The translations under genes and the position numbers were made by a program. DNA of 58,497 nt from an uncultured Bacteroides sp. (GTDB lineage: Bacteria > Bacteroidota > Bacteroidia > Bacteroidales > Bacteroidaceae). The stretch covers positions 1-58,497 of the forward strand of contig CAMAFR010000012.1 in the NCBI GenBank assembly GCA_945833835.1, read 5' to 3'. Numbering within the stretch: the stretch's first letter is position 1; each line of letters begins with the position of its first letter. A model generated the notes under the pieces. That model saw only the letters and a list, made by a program, of their open reading frames with translations. It had not been told where the DNA came from and searched no databases. This document shows, in pieces, positions 35,226-43,448 of this stretch.

Positions 35226-36428
35226 TTAGTCGTCTACGCGGCCAGGATAGGCTTCGAGTGCCTTGCGCAATACGAACAACGCCCGCACCAAGTCTTCCTT
35301 CTTCAGCACGTAAGCCATGCGGACCTCGTTCTTGCCTCCGCCGGGAGTCGTGTAGAAACCGCTGGCAGGAGCCATCATGACCGTTTCGCCCTCGTAGTTG
35401 AAATCGCTCAGACACCAGGCGCAGAACTTCTCACAATCATCCACCGGCAGTTTGGCCACCGTATAGAAGGCTCCCATCGGGATGGGCGAATAGACACCGG
35501 GAATACGGTTCAATCCGTCAATCAGGCATTTACGGCGTTCCACATACTCGTCATACGTTTCCCGCGAATATTCTTCGGGCTCGTCCAACGACGCTTCGGC
35601 CGCAATCTGGCCAATGAGCGGAGGACTCAGGCGGGCCTGACAGAACTTCATCACCGCCTTGCGCACCTCGGCATTCTTGGTGATGAGCGCACCGATACGG
35701 ATACCGCATTCCGAATAACGTTTCGAAACGGAGTCAATCAGCACCACGTTCTGCTCGATGCCCTGCAGGTGGCAGGCCGAGATGTAGGGCGAACCTGTGT
35801 AGATGAATTCCCGGTACACTTCGTCAGAGAAGAGGAACAGGTCGTACTTCTTTACCAGGTCACGTATCTGGTTCATTTCGCGGCGGGTGTACAGATAGCC
35901 CGTAGGGTTGTTGGGATTACAGATAAGGATACCCTTGGTACGCTCGTTGATCAGTTCCTCAAACTTTTCTACCTTCGGCAGAGAGAAACCCTCCTCGATG
36001 GTCGTCGTCACCGTGCGGATGACCGCTCCTGCCGAGATGGCAAACGCCATGTAGTTGGCGTAGGCCGGTTCGGGCACAATGATTTCGTCCCCCGGATTCA
36101 GGCAGCTCATGAAGGCGAAAAGCACGGCTTCCGAACCGCCGGTAGTAATGATGATGTCGTCGGCATTCAGATGGATGTCATATTTCTCATAATATCCCAC
36201 CAGCTTCTCACGATAGCTGCGGTATCCCTGGCTGGGGCTGTATTCCAGCACCGTACGGTCTATATTGCGAATCGCATCGAGGGCCGCTCGCGGAGTGGGC
36301 AGGTCGGGCTGACCAATATTCAAGTGATAGACATGAATTCCTCTCTCTTTCGCAGCTTCCGCCAAAGGCGCCAGTTTACGGATAGGCGATTCCGGCATTT
36401 CATTTCCTCGAATGGATATTTTCGGCAT
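35226..36428 (-). CDS. Class I/II PLP-dependent aminotransferase (aspartate-aminotransferase-like)
   Basis: The 400-residue product is a fold-type I aminotransferase. LNIGQPDLPTPRAALDAI is near residue 36, TTGGSEAVLFAF contacts PLP, NPNNPTGYLYT is the NPTG loop, SDEVYREFIY carries the PLP-binding Asp and Tyr, and DSVSKRYSECGIRIG holds the Schiff-base Lys. All catalytic residues are intact. The substrate cannot be set by eye; relatives act on aspartate, alanine or aromatic amino acids. It heads a minus-strand run with the Lol-like permease and dnaB. Confidence 0.92.
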   Translation of the reverse strand: MPKISIRGNEMPESPIRKLAPLAEAAKERGIHVYHLNIGQPDLPTPRAALDAIRNIDRTVLEYSPSQGYRSYREKLVGYYEKYDIHLNADDIIITTGGSEAVLFAFMSCLNPGDEIIVPEPAYANYMAFAISAGAVIRTVTTTIEEGFSLPKVEKFEELINERTKGILICNPNNPTGYLYTRREMNQIRDLVKKYDLFLFSDEVYREFIYTGSPYISACHLQGIEQNVVLIDSVSKRYSECGIRIGALITKNAEVRKAVMKFCQARLSPPLIGQIAAEASLDEPEEYSRETYDEYVERRKCLIDGLNRIPGVYSPIPMGAFYTVAKLPVDDCEKFCAWCLSDFNYEGETVMMAPASGFYTTPGGGKNEVRMAYVLKKEDLVRALFVLRKALEAYPGRVDD

Positions 36429-36467
36429 AATTCAATCAGTTTTATCTCGAAATAGGTTAATTGGTTG

Positions 36468-36498
36468 CAAATATAGCCCGAAAGCATAAAACAAGCAA
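36468..36498 (-). promoter_or_regulatory. Promoter of the aminotransferase-permease-dnaB run
   Basis: On the minus strand TATATTTG (36475-36468) is an exact -7 box and TTG (36498-36496) lies 20 bases upstream. Confidence 0.65.
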
Positions 36499-36525
36499 CT
36501 TTTACCTAAGAAATAAAAACGGCAG

Positions 36526-36556
36526 TTGGAGGTTTTCAGAAAATCCTGTAAGTTTG
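36526..36556 (+). promoter_or_regulatory. Promoter of the fucose-isomerase-fold gene
   Basis: TTG (36526-36528), 20 bases, then TAAGTTTG (36549-36556), an exact -7 box. The box lies inside the longest possible ORF, which begins at 36526, so that upstream ATG cannot be the start. Confidence 0.7.
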
Positions 36557-36579
36557 TAAGAGCAAAACATCAACAAGTC

Positions 36580-37821
36580 ATGAACATGGATTTATACCTT
36601 ATTATATTTACATTCGAGGCCACAAGGACAGACATCACCTACGAACGCCACAAAGAGCTGTTCATCGAACTGGAAAAACACTTCACCGTCCATCTGGTCA
36701 ACTGCGAAGAGGCGGACAGCATTCCGGCCAACGTCTACAAAATGGCCTTCATCGCCAACGGCAGCGTGGAAGACAAGGTCATCAGCAACTTCAGCGTTTT
36801 CCCCTACCCCATCACGTTGCTGACCGACGGCCTGTACAACTCGCTGGCCGCATCGGCGGAAATCGTGGCCAGCATCCGGAGCAAGGACCTCCGTGCCCGC
36901 ATCATCCACGGCTCTCCCGAAGAGATGGTGCAGGACGTGCTGCTACACTACCGCGCCTACTCGGCCCGCAAGGCCCTGAAAGGGAAACGCATCGGTGTCA
37001 TCGGGGCACCTGCGCGGTGGCTGGTGGCCAGCCATGTGGATTACTTCATCGCCAGCAAGCGGTGGGGTGTACACTATATCGACATTCCCATCGAAACGCT
37101 GAACGACCGTTTTGCCGCTGTGACCGACGACATGATAGGCATGGAAGCCTCCGTCATCGCCAACCGTGCCACCGCCTGCCAGGATGTCACCCCCAACGAC
37201 CTGCTGCGGGCCATGCGACTGTATAAAGCCGTCCGGACCATCTGCGACGAAGAAAGGCTGGATGCCGTGACACTGCCCAACATCTCCATCGCCCATACGC
37301 TGCAAACCACCGGCGACCTCGCCCTCAGCCTGCTGAACGACGAAGGCATCTCCGCCGGCTGCGAAGGCGACCTGCAATCCATCATGACCCTGCTCATGGC
37401 CAAGACACTGACCGGACAGACCTGCTTCATGGGCGACACCAGCTTCGTCAACACCGGGTGCAACGAAGTGACCCTCTCGCATTGCGCCATCGCCCCCAGC
37501 CTGACCGACGAGTATTTCATCTGCGACCATTTCGAGACACACGTGGGCATCGCCCTGCGGGGCATCGTCCACGAGGGGGATGTCACCGTCTTCAAGTGCG
37601 GCGGCGAGTGTCTGGACGAATACTTCGTGTCCGAAGGTTATCTGACCGAGAACGGCAACTGCCCCGCAGCACCACGCACACAGCTGAAGATAAAGCTGGA
37701 GAAACCGGTCAGCTACTTCCTCACCAACCCGCTGGGCAGCCACCACATCCTGATTCCCGGCAGACATGCCGCCGTCATCCAGGAGTTCATGCAGCACAAC
37801 CGCTGCCGCCTGAGGGAATGA
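36580..37821 (+). CDS. L-fucose/L-arabinose-isomerase-fold protein
   Basis: I start at 36580 (MNMDLYLIIFTFEATRTD) because a promoter lies just upstream, giving 413 residues. Sequence flow resembles the fucose-isomerase fold: an N-terminal Rossmann-like part with IGVIGAPARWLVAS, then a metal-site region. Candidate metal ligands are Glu in GCEGDLQSIM, Asp in FMGDTSFVN and His in LSHCAIAPS, matching the Glu-Asp-His pattern of FucI/AraA. The protein is shorter than FucI (about 590). The sugar substrate is unknown and no sugar-utilisation genes are adjacent. It may be a distant isomerase or a structural relative. Confidence 0.7.
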   Translation: MNMDLYLIIFTFEATRTDITYERHKELFIELEKHFTVHLVNCEEADSIPANVYKMAFIANGSVEDKVISNFSVFPYPITLLTDGLYNSLAASAEIVASIRSKDLRARIIHGSPEEMVQDVLLHYRAYSARKALKGKRIGVIGAPARWLVASHVDYFIASKRWGVHYIDIPIETLNDRFAAVTDDMIGMEASVIANRATACQDVTPNDLLRAMRLYKAVRTICDEERLDAVTLPNISIAHTLQTTGDLALSLLNDEGISAGCEGDLQSIMTLLMAKTLTGQTCFMGDTSFVNTGCNEVTLSHCAIAPSLTDEYFICDHFETHVGIALRGIVHEGDVTVFKCGGECLDEYFVSEGYLTENGNCPAAPRTQLKIKLEKPVSYFLTNPLGSHHILIPGRHAAVIQEFMQHNRCRLRE

Positions 37822-37895
37822 GGACAGCCCCTGCGGATTGCCCGGCCTCCTTCAAAAAAAATGCTGAAAAAAGACAAAGACATTCCCGAAAAATG

Positions 37896-37903
37896 TATCT
37901 TTG
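37896..37903 (+). promoter_or_regulatory. -7 box upstream of the DUF4494 gene
   Basis: TATCTTTG is an exact box 48 bases before the ATG at 37951. It lies inside a longer open frame starting at 37861, which it rules out as the protein start. No clear -33 element is visible. Confidence 0.6.
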
Positions 37904-37950
37904 CAGATAAACATGAATTCAATAACCAACTAAAGAGAAGAAGAAAAGCT

Positions 37951-38430
37951 ATGATGCATACCTGGTTCGAGTGCAAAGTCAGATATGAGAAGGTGATGGA
38001 AAACGGCATGAACAAGAAAGTGACAGAGCCTTATCTGGTAGACGCACTCAGTTTTACCGAAGCAGAATCGAGAATTATCGAAGAAATAACCCCGTTTATC
38101 AGCGGCGAATTCACGGTGGCCGACATCAAACGGGCCAATTACAGCGAACTGTTCCCCAGCGAGGAAGAGGCTGCCGACCGGTGGTTCAAATGCAAGCTAT
38201 ATTTTATCACCCTCGATGAAAAGAGCGGAGCCGAAAAGAAAACAGCCTCGCAGGTCCTGGTACAGGCGGCCGACCTGCGCGATGCCGTGAAGAAACTGGA
38301 TGAAGGCATGAAAGGCAGCATGGCCGACTATGTCATAGCGTCTGTCAGCGAAACCCCGCTCATGGATGTGTATCCTTACTCAGCCGAACCGGACGTGAAG
38401 CCGGAGTTTGCCGAGGCCAACCAACGTTAA
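37951..38430 (+). CDS. DUF4494-domain protein
   Basis: The 159-residue product begins MMHTWFECKVRYEKVMENG and belongs to DUF4494, a Bacteroidetes family of unknown function. Two similar halves can be seen: TWFECKVRYEK with its following strands, and RWFKCKLYFITLDEKSG about 70 residues later, which suggests an internal duplication. It has no signal or membrane segment and is cytoplasmic. It is followed after 20 bases by yggS behind a strong ribosome-binding site, then by the dihydroorotate-dehydrogenase-like gene, probably one transcript. Confidence 0.88.
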   Translation: MMHTWFECKVRYEKVMENGMNKKVTEPYLVDALSFTEAESRIIEEITPFISGEFTVADIKRANYSELFPSEEEAADRWFKCKLYFITLDEKSGAEKKTASQVLVQAADLRDAVKKLDEGMKGSMADYVIASVSETPLMDVYPYSAEPDVKPEFAEANQR

Positions 38431-38436
38431 GACCCG

Positions 38437-38446
38437 AAGGAGGTGA
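38437..38446 (+). promoter_or_regulatory. Strong Shine-Dalgarno site of yggS
   Basis: AAGGAGGTGA is a complete anti-16S match ending four bases before the yggS ATG. Bacteroidetes genes rarely use such sites, and no other start in this window has one this good. Confidence 0.75.
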
Positions 38447-38450
38447 CACA

Positions 38451-39122
38451 ATGAATGACATCGCAACCAAGATAAAAGAGGTGGCCGGGGAGCTTCCGGA
38501 AGGGACACGGCTCGTGGCCGTCTCCAAATTCCACCCTGAGGAAGCCCTGCGGGAAGCCTACGACGCCGGCCAACGCCTGTTCGGCGAAAGCCGTGAGCAG
38601 GAGCTGTCGGTCAAGCAAGCCGCACTGCCCAAAGACATCGAGTGGCATTTCATCGGACACCTGCAGACCAACAAGGTGAAATACATCGCTCCCTATATCG
38701 CCATGATACATGCAGTGGACACCTACAGGCTGCTGGCCGAAATCGACAGACAGGCCGCCAAAGCCGGACGCATCATCCCCTGCCTGCTCGAAATACACAT
38801 CGCCCAGGAAGAAAGCAAATACGGCTTCAGCTTCGACAGCTGCCGCGACATGCTCCGCCACGAAGACTGGGCCTCGCTGCACAACGTACGCATCGCCGGC
38901 CTGATGGGCATGGCCACCAATACCGATGACGAAAGCCTCATCCGGAAAGAGTTCGCATCGCTCAAACACTTCTTTGACGAGCTGAAACAGACCTTCTTCC
39001 CGACAGACAGCTCGTTCAAGGAACTGTCTATGGGCATGTCACACGACTACCCGATAGCCCTGCAAGAAGGCAGCACGCTCGTACGGGTAGGCAGCAAAAT
39101 ATTTGGAGAAAGAATCTATTAA
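38451..39122 (+). CDS. yggS: YggS/PLPBP-family pyridoxal-phosphate homeostasis protein
   Basis: The product carries PLP on a single-domain alanine-racemase-like barrel and buffers vitamin B6 and amino/keto-acid levels without a known catalytic reaction. The PLP Lys is in LVAVSKFHPEEALREAYDAG (Lys26), followed by LFGESREQEL, WHFIGHLQTNKVKYI and the phosphate-binding SMGMSHDYPIALQEGST. The 223-residue length is normal. It lies between DUF4494 and the dihydroorotate-dehydrogenase-like gene, with 11 bases to the latter. Confidence 0.95.
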   Translation: MNDIATKIKEVAGELPEGTRLVAVSKFHPEEALREAYDAGQRLFGESREQELSVKQAALPKDIEWHFIGHLQTNKVKYIAPYIAMIHAVDTYRLLAEIDRQAAKAGRIIPCLLEIHIAQEESKYGFSFDSCRDMLRHEDWASLHNVRIAGLMGMATNTDDESLIRKEFASLKHFFDELKQTFFPTDSSFKELSMGMSHDYPIALQEGSTLVRVGSKIFGERIY

Positions 39123-39133
39123 ATCAAAGCTAT

Positions 39134-40111
39134 ATGGCACAATTAACAACAAGTTTTGCGGGTTTGTCACTGAAAAACCCCATCATCATCAGCAGTTCCG
39201 GTCTGACCAACAGCGCGGAAAAAATCAAGCAACTGGAAGAAGCAGGCGCAGCCGCCGTCGTGCTGAAATCCGTGTTCGAAGAACAGATTAACCAGCATGC
39301 AGGCTCACTGAACGACTATGGTTCGCCCGAAGCCGACGACTACCTCGGCGCCTACGTCCGTTCGCACGCCTTGGGCGAACACATCAGCCTCATCGAGGAG
39401 GCCAAACGCCTGTGCACCATTCCGGTCATCGCCAGCATCAACTGCTACAGCGACAGCGAATGGGAAGACTTCGCCGTCCTGATGGAACAGGCAGGCGCCG
39501 ACGCTCTGGAGCTGAACATCCTCTCCTTGCAGACAGACAAGGACTATGTGCCCGGCAGTTTCGAACAGCGCCACATCGACATTTTGTGCCACATCAAGAA
39601 AAAAGTCTCCATTCCCATCATCATGAAGCTGGGCACCAACTTCACCAATCCCATCGCTCTGATTAACCAGCTGTATGCCAACGGAGCGGCCGCCGTCGTG
39701 CTGTTCAACCGCTTCTACCAGCCCGACATCAACATCGACAACCTGACCTTCACGAGCACCAACGTGATGAGCTCTCCCTGCGAGCTGGCCGACCGCCTGC
39801 GCTGGGCAGCCATCGCCTCGGCCGAAGTGAACGGCATCGACTATGCCATTTCGGGCGGTGTGCACACGGGCAGCGATGTTGTGAAATCCATTCTGGCAGG
39901 CGCGGCTGCTGTCGAGGTATGCAGCACCATCTACCTGAACGGCAACAAGGAAATCGACCTCATGAACGGAGAGCTGGCTGCATGGATGGACAAAAACGGT
40001 TATGACAGCCTGCAGCAGTTCAAGGGCAAGATGAACGCCCAAGCTGCCGGATCCGTCAATCCGTTCGAACGTACCCAGTTCATGCGCTACTTCAGCAGCC
40101 ACGAAGGCTGA
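39134..40111 (+). CDS. Dihydroorotate-dehydrogenase-like flavoprotein
   Basis: The 325-residue TIM-barrel protein opens with LSLKNPIIISSSGLTNS, like class 1 DHODs, and ends with an FMN-phosphate region AISGGVHTGSDVVKSILAGA. However, the class 1 catalytic-base block NLSCPN is replaced by NILSLQ, so neither the catalytic Cys nor the class 2 Ser is obvious. Relatives are named DHOD-like and are separate from PyrD. No electron-transfer subunit (PyrK) is adjacent. A different flavin-dependent reduction is likely. It ends the DUF4494-yggS run. Confidence 0.88.
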   Translation: MAQLTTSFAGLSLKNPIIISSSGLTNSAEKIKQLEEAGAAAVVLKSVFEEQINQHAGSLNDYGSPEADDYLGAYVRSHALGEHISLIEEAKRLCTIPVIASINCYSDSEWEDFAVLMEQAGADALELNILSLQTDKDYVPGSFEQRHIDILCHIKKKVSIPIIMKLGTNFTNPIALINQLYANGAAAVVLFNRFYQPDINIDNLTFTSTNVMSSPCELADRLRWAAIASAEVNGIDYAISGGVHTGSDVVKSILAGAAAVEVCSTIYLNGNKEIDLMNGELAAWMDKNGYDSLQQFKGKMNAQAAGSVNPFERTQFMRYFSSHEG

Positions 40112-40136
40112 CCGCCGGTAACGGCATGACCCCCCT

Positions 40137-40213
40137 GCGGGTGTGCGGGAACAAAAGCCTCTGCCTTTTTTGTTTCCCGCACACCCGCCTTCTTTTTGTT
40201 CCGCACACCCGCC
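40137..40213 (+). terminator. Terminator with a duplicated 3' arm
   Basis: GCGGGTGTGCGGGAACAAAA (40137-40156) pairs with TTTTGTTTCCCGCACACCCG (40168-40187). A second near-copy of the right arm, TTTTTGTTCCGCACACCCGC, follows at 40193-40212, so two alternative hairpins can form. The rest of the gap to 40327 shows nothing recognisable. Confidence 0.75.
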
Positions 40214-40327
40214 AGAGAGGACGTGCGCCAGCCATCACAGACGACCCCTCCGCATCACTACCGATGCCCCGAGTCCGCCATCAGCGATGACGTCCCCCGC
40301 CATTTCTCCAAAAAAAACATATTAGTG

Positions 40328-40358
40328 TTGGAGATGTAAAAATAAGAAGGTATCTTTG
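40328..40358 (+). promoter_or_regulatory. Promoter of the acyl-CoA synthetase gene
   Basis: TTG (40328-40330), 20 bases, then TATCTTTG (40351-40358), an exact match to the Bacteroidetes consensus. The ATG follows 40 bases later, at 40399. Confidence 0.75.
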
Positions 40359-40398
40359 CGCATAACACCGTTTTTTGTGCAACGAGCAATATAATATT

Positions 40399-42057
40399 AT
40401 GGAAAAAAGTTTTTTGGCTTTTATTGAAGAGAGTATCAAGAAGAATTGGGACTATGACGCACTGACCGACTATAAGGGCGCCACCCTCCAGTATAAAGAC
40501 CTGGCCCGCAAGATAGAGAAAATGCATATTTTGTTGGAAGAAAGCGGCATCAAGCCCGGCGACAAGGTAGCCGTATGCGGAAGGAACTGCGCCCATTGGG
40601 GAGTGGCCTTCCTGGCCATCCTGACCTACGGCGCCGTGGCCGTACCGATTCTGCATGAATTCAAGGCCGACAACATACACAACATCACCAACCACTCGGG
40701 GGCACGCCTCATGTTTGTGGGCGATGTGGTCTGGGAGTCGCTCAACGAGGCCGAGATGCCCAACCTCGAAGGTATCATCCTGATGACGGACTTCAGCCTG
40801 CAGGTATGCCGCAGCAAACAGCTGGAATATGCCCGCGAACACCTGAACGAACTGTTCGGACGCAAATACCCCAAGAACTTCCGCAAGGAACACGTGGCCT
40901 ACCGCCGCGACCTCCCCGAAGAGCTGGCGGTCATCAACTACACCTCCGGCACCACCAGCTTCTCGAAAGGGGTCATGATTCCCTACCGCGCCCTGTGGTC
41001 GAACACACAATTCGCCTTCGAAGTGCTCTCGCTCCACCCCGGAAGCAAGGTGGTGTCCATGCTGCCGATGGCACACATGTACGGCCTGGCCTTCGAATTC
41101 CTCTATGAAATCTCCTGCGGCTGCCACGTCTATTTCCTCACCCGAGTGCCCAGCCCGAAAATCATCTTCCAGGCATTCGCCGAAATCAAGCCGAACATTG
41201 TCATCGCTGTCCCGCTGATTATCGAGAAAATCATCAAGAAGAAAGTGTTGCCGATGCTGGAAACCCTGAAGATGAAGATTCTGCTCAAAGTGCCCATCAT
41301 CAACGACAAAATCAAGGCTACCGTACGCGAACACATGATTCAGGCCTTCGGAGGCAACTTCTATGAAATCATCATCGGCGGTGCGGCCTTCAACCAGGAA
41401 ATAGAGGCCCTGCTCCGCAGCATCGATTTCCCCTACACCGTGGGCTATGGCATGACAGAATGCGCCCCGATCATCTGCTACGAAGACTGGCACAAGTTCA
41501 AGCCGGGTTCCTGCGGAAAGGCAGCCCCACGCATGGAGGTGGCCATTGACAGTGCTGACCCGCAGAATATCGTCGGCGAAATCATCACCCGGGGTGACAA
41601 CGTGATGCTGGGCTACTACAAGAACGAGGAGGCCACGGCACAGACCATTGACAAGGACGGGTGGCTGCACACGGGCGACCTGGGCATCATGGATGCCGAA
41701 GGCAACATCACCATCAAGGGACGCAGCAAGAACATGCTGTTGGGCCCGTCGGGACAGAACATCTATCCGGAAGAAATCGAAGACAAGCTCAACAACATGC
41801 CTTTCGTATCAGAAAGCATCGTCATCCAGATGAAGGACACCAAACTGGCCGGGCTCATCTATCCGGATTTCGACGAGGCCTACAAGCAGGGACTTTCCAA
41901 CCATGACCTGGAAAAAGTGATGGAAGAGAACCGTGTGGCCCTGAACAGCGAACTGCCGGCCTATTCGCAGCTGACAAAAGTGAAAATCTACCCCGAAGAG
42001 TTTGAGAAAACACCGAAAAAGAGTATCAAGCGCTTCCTCTATCAAAACGTATTGTGA
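40399..42057 (+). CDS. AMP-binding long-chain fatty-acid-CoA ligase-like protein
   Basis: This adenylating enzyme activates a carboxylic acid with ATP and transfers it to CoA. The P-loop NYTSGTTSFSKGVMIP, the GYGMTECAP block, the GDLGIMDAEGNITIKGRSKN hinge with its Asp and Arg, the GQNIYPEEIED block and the catalytic Lys region TPKKSIKRFLY at the end are all present. The start at 40399 (MEKSFLAFIEES, 552 residues) is set by the promoter and the family opening; an in-frame ATG at 40375 is less likely. The substrate is probably a long-chain fatty acid. A repeat-rich surface protein follows. Confidence 0.9.
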   Translation: MEKSFLAFIEESIKKNWDYDALTDYKGATLQYKDLARKIEKMHILLEESGIKPGDKVAVCGRNCAHWGVAFLAILTYGAVAVPILHEFKADNIHNITNHSGARLMFVGDVVWESLNEAEMPNLEGIILMTDFSLQVCRSKQLEYAREHLNELFGRKYPKNFRKEHVAYRRDLPEELAVINYTSGTTSFSKGVMIPYRALWSNTQFAFEVLSLHPGSKVVSMLPMAHMYGLAFEFLYEISCGCHVYFLTRVPSPKIIFQAFAEIKPNIVIAVPLIIEKIIKKKVLPMLETLKMKILLKVPIINDKIKATVREHMIQAFGGNFYEIIIGGAAFNQEIEALLRSIDFPYTVGYGMTECAPIICYEDWHKFKPGSCGKAAPRMEVAIDSADPQNIVGEIITRGDNVMLGYYKNEEATAQTIDKDGWLHTGDLGIMDAEGNITIKGRSKNMLLGPSGQNIYPEEIEDKLNNMPFVSESIVIQMKDTKLAGLIYPDFDEAYKQGLSNHDLEKVMEENRVALNSELPAYSQLTKVKIYPEEFEKTPKKSIKRFLYQNVL

Positions 42058-42064
42058 TCTGACG

Positions 42065-42114
42065 GAAGTCAGGAAGTGGGGCAAACGGATACCGGCACCG
42101 CACTTCCTGACTTC
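42065..42114. terminator. Hairpin after the acyl-CoA ligase gene
   Basis: GAAGTCAGGAAGTG (42065-42078) pairs perfectly with CACTTCCTGACTTC (42101-42114), 8 bases after the stop codon. It is followed by a run of A rather than T on the plus strand, so it may stabilise the mRNA or terminate only partly. Confidence 0.5.
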
Positions 42115-42147
42115 TAAAAAAAAAACTAACTTCTTAACTGAAACCCT

Positions 42148-43407
42148 ATGTCACCCTGCCATCATCTCTCCCACCTGCTCCTGGCTGCCGCCGCACTGCT
42201 GGCCGCTGCCATACGCTGCCCGGCACAAACCTCGCAGCCCAACGGACTGAAAAAAAGCGTGGACCTCTCGCTGAACATCACCGACAGCCAGCAGCAACCT
42301 CCCACAACCCTGTTCAATCTGGGCCTCATCAGCAACCATCCAGATCTGAACGGGTTCGGACTGAACCTTATCTTCTCGGTGAGCCATTATCACTCCAAGG
42401 GATTCGAGCTGAGCGGACTGGCCAACATCACCGGCATGGATGCCGGCGGAGCGCACATGGCCGGATTCGCCAATGTGGCGGGGCGGAACACCTATGGACT
42501 GAACGCAGCCGGACTGGTGAACGTCAGCGGAAAGACCATGAAGGGCTTCCAGGTGTCCGGACTGGGAAACATCGGTGGAAATCTGTCGGGAGTGTCCGTC
42601 AGCGGATTACTGAACATCAGCGGCGAGACGGCAGGCGGTGTACAACTCTCGGGGCTGGCCAACCTGGCAAGCCAATCCCACAAAGGCGTGATGATAAGCG
42701 GTGCGGCCAACATAGCCGGCCACTACGTGAAAGGACTGCAACTGGCCGGACTCCTGAACATCGCAGGCAAACAGAACCAAGGAATGCAGCTGGCCGGACT
42801 CGGCAATCTGTCCGTCAAGAACAGCGGCTGCCAACTGGCCGCCTCCAATTATACAGAAACCAACAACGGCGCACAGCTGGGCGTACTGAATGTGGCCTCG
42901 CACACCCACCGAGGCGTACAGATAGGTCTCCTCAACCTGAGCAATGACAGCCTGGTGTCCCGGCAATTCGGCTTGTTCAACCTCAATCCCTACACCCACA
43001 CGCAGCTGGTCATCAGCAGCGGCAACCTGGACATTGTGAACGTGGCCGTACGCTTCAAGAACCGGTACAGTTATTCGGAAGTGGGTGGCGGTGCCTATAC
43101 GCTGGGGGTCGACAACGAGCTGTCGCTCTCCGCCTTCTACCGTGTGGGGCTCTACACCCCGCTGGCCTCCAAGCTGGACATTGCCGCCGACGCCGCCTTC
43201 TACCACATTGAAGCCCTGAACAACAAGCACAAAGCCGATTGCCCGGAACGTCTTTACGCCCTCCAGCCACGACTGGTGCTCTCTTACTATCCTACCCGAA
43301 GGTTCGGCATCTTTGCCGCAGGCGGCTACAGCTGGACCAGATATTACAACCGCAGCCATGCCTACGGCCACAAGGCCACTGCTGAAATCGGCATCACCCT
43401 CTTCTGA
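42148..43407 (+). CDS. Outer-membrane protein with 16-residue repeats (LA_2272-like)
   Basis: The 419-residue product has a signal peptide (about residues 1-27, ending RCPAQ). About eleven repeats of 16 residues follow from residue 85, for example GLNAAGLVNVSGKTMK, GVQLSGLANLASQSHK and GLQLAGLLNIAGKQNQ. The last 130 residues look like beta strands and end in Phe (ATAEIGITLF), as outer-membrane barrels do. The repeat style recalls the LA_2272 surface-repeat family; the period and the NxxG turns suggest a solenoid or a repeated beta-hairpin barrel. The function is unknown. It lies 90 bases after the acyl-CoA ligase and may be co-transcribed. Confidence 0.7.
   Translation: MSPCHHLSHLLLAAAALLAAAIRCPAQTSQPNGLKKSVDLSLNITDSQQQPPTTLFNLGLISNHPDLNGFGLNLIFSVSHYHSKGFELSGLANITGMDAGGAHMAGFANVAGRNTYGLNAAGLVNVSGKTMKGFQVSGLGNIGGNLSGVSVSGLLNISGETAGGVQLSGLANLASQSHKGVMISGAANIAGHYVKGLQLAGLLNIAGKQNQGMQLAGLGNLSVKNSGCQLAASNYTETNNGAQLGVLNVASHTHRGVQIGLLNLSNDSLVSRQFGLFNLNPYTHTQLVISSGNLDIVNVAVRFKNRYSYSEVGGGAYTLGVDNELSLSAFYRVGLYTPLASKLDIAADAAFYHIEALNNKHKADCPERLYALQPRLVLSYYPTRRFGIFAAGGYSWTRYYNRSHAYGHKATAEIGITLF
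42400..42957. repeat. Degenerate 48-bp repeats in the surface-protein gene
   Basis: The 16-residue protein repeats correspond to about eleven or twelve 48-bp units. At the DNA level they are diverged, with shared pieces such as GCCGGACT and CTGAACATC, so the array is old and probably not actively expanding. Confidence 0.7.
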
Positions 43408-43448
43408 AAGGGGGTGGGCCGGCCCGCAGGCCGTAGGAAGCCGGAACG

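Noticed and set aside
42400..42957. CRISPR-like array
   Set aside because: The 48-bp units are in-frame coding repeats without unique spacers, and no cas genes are present.
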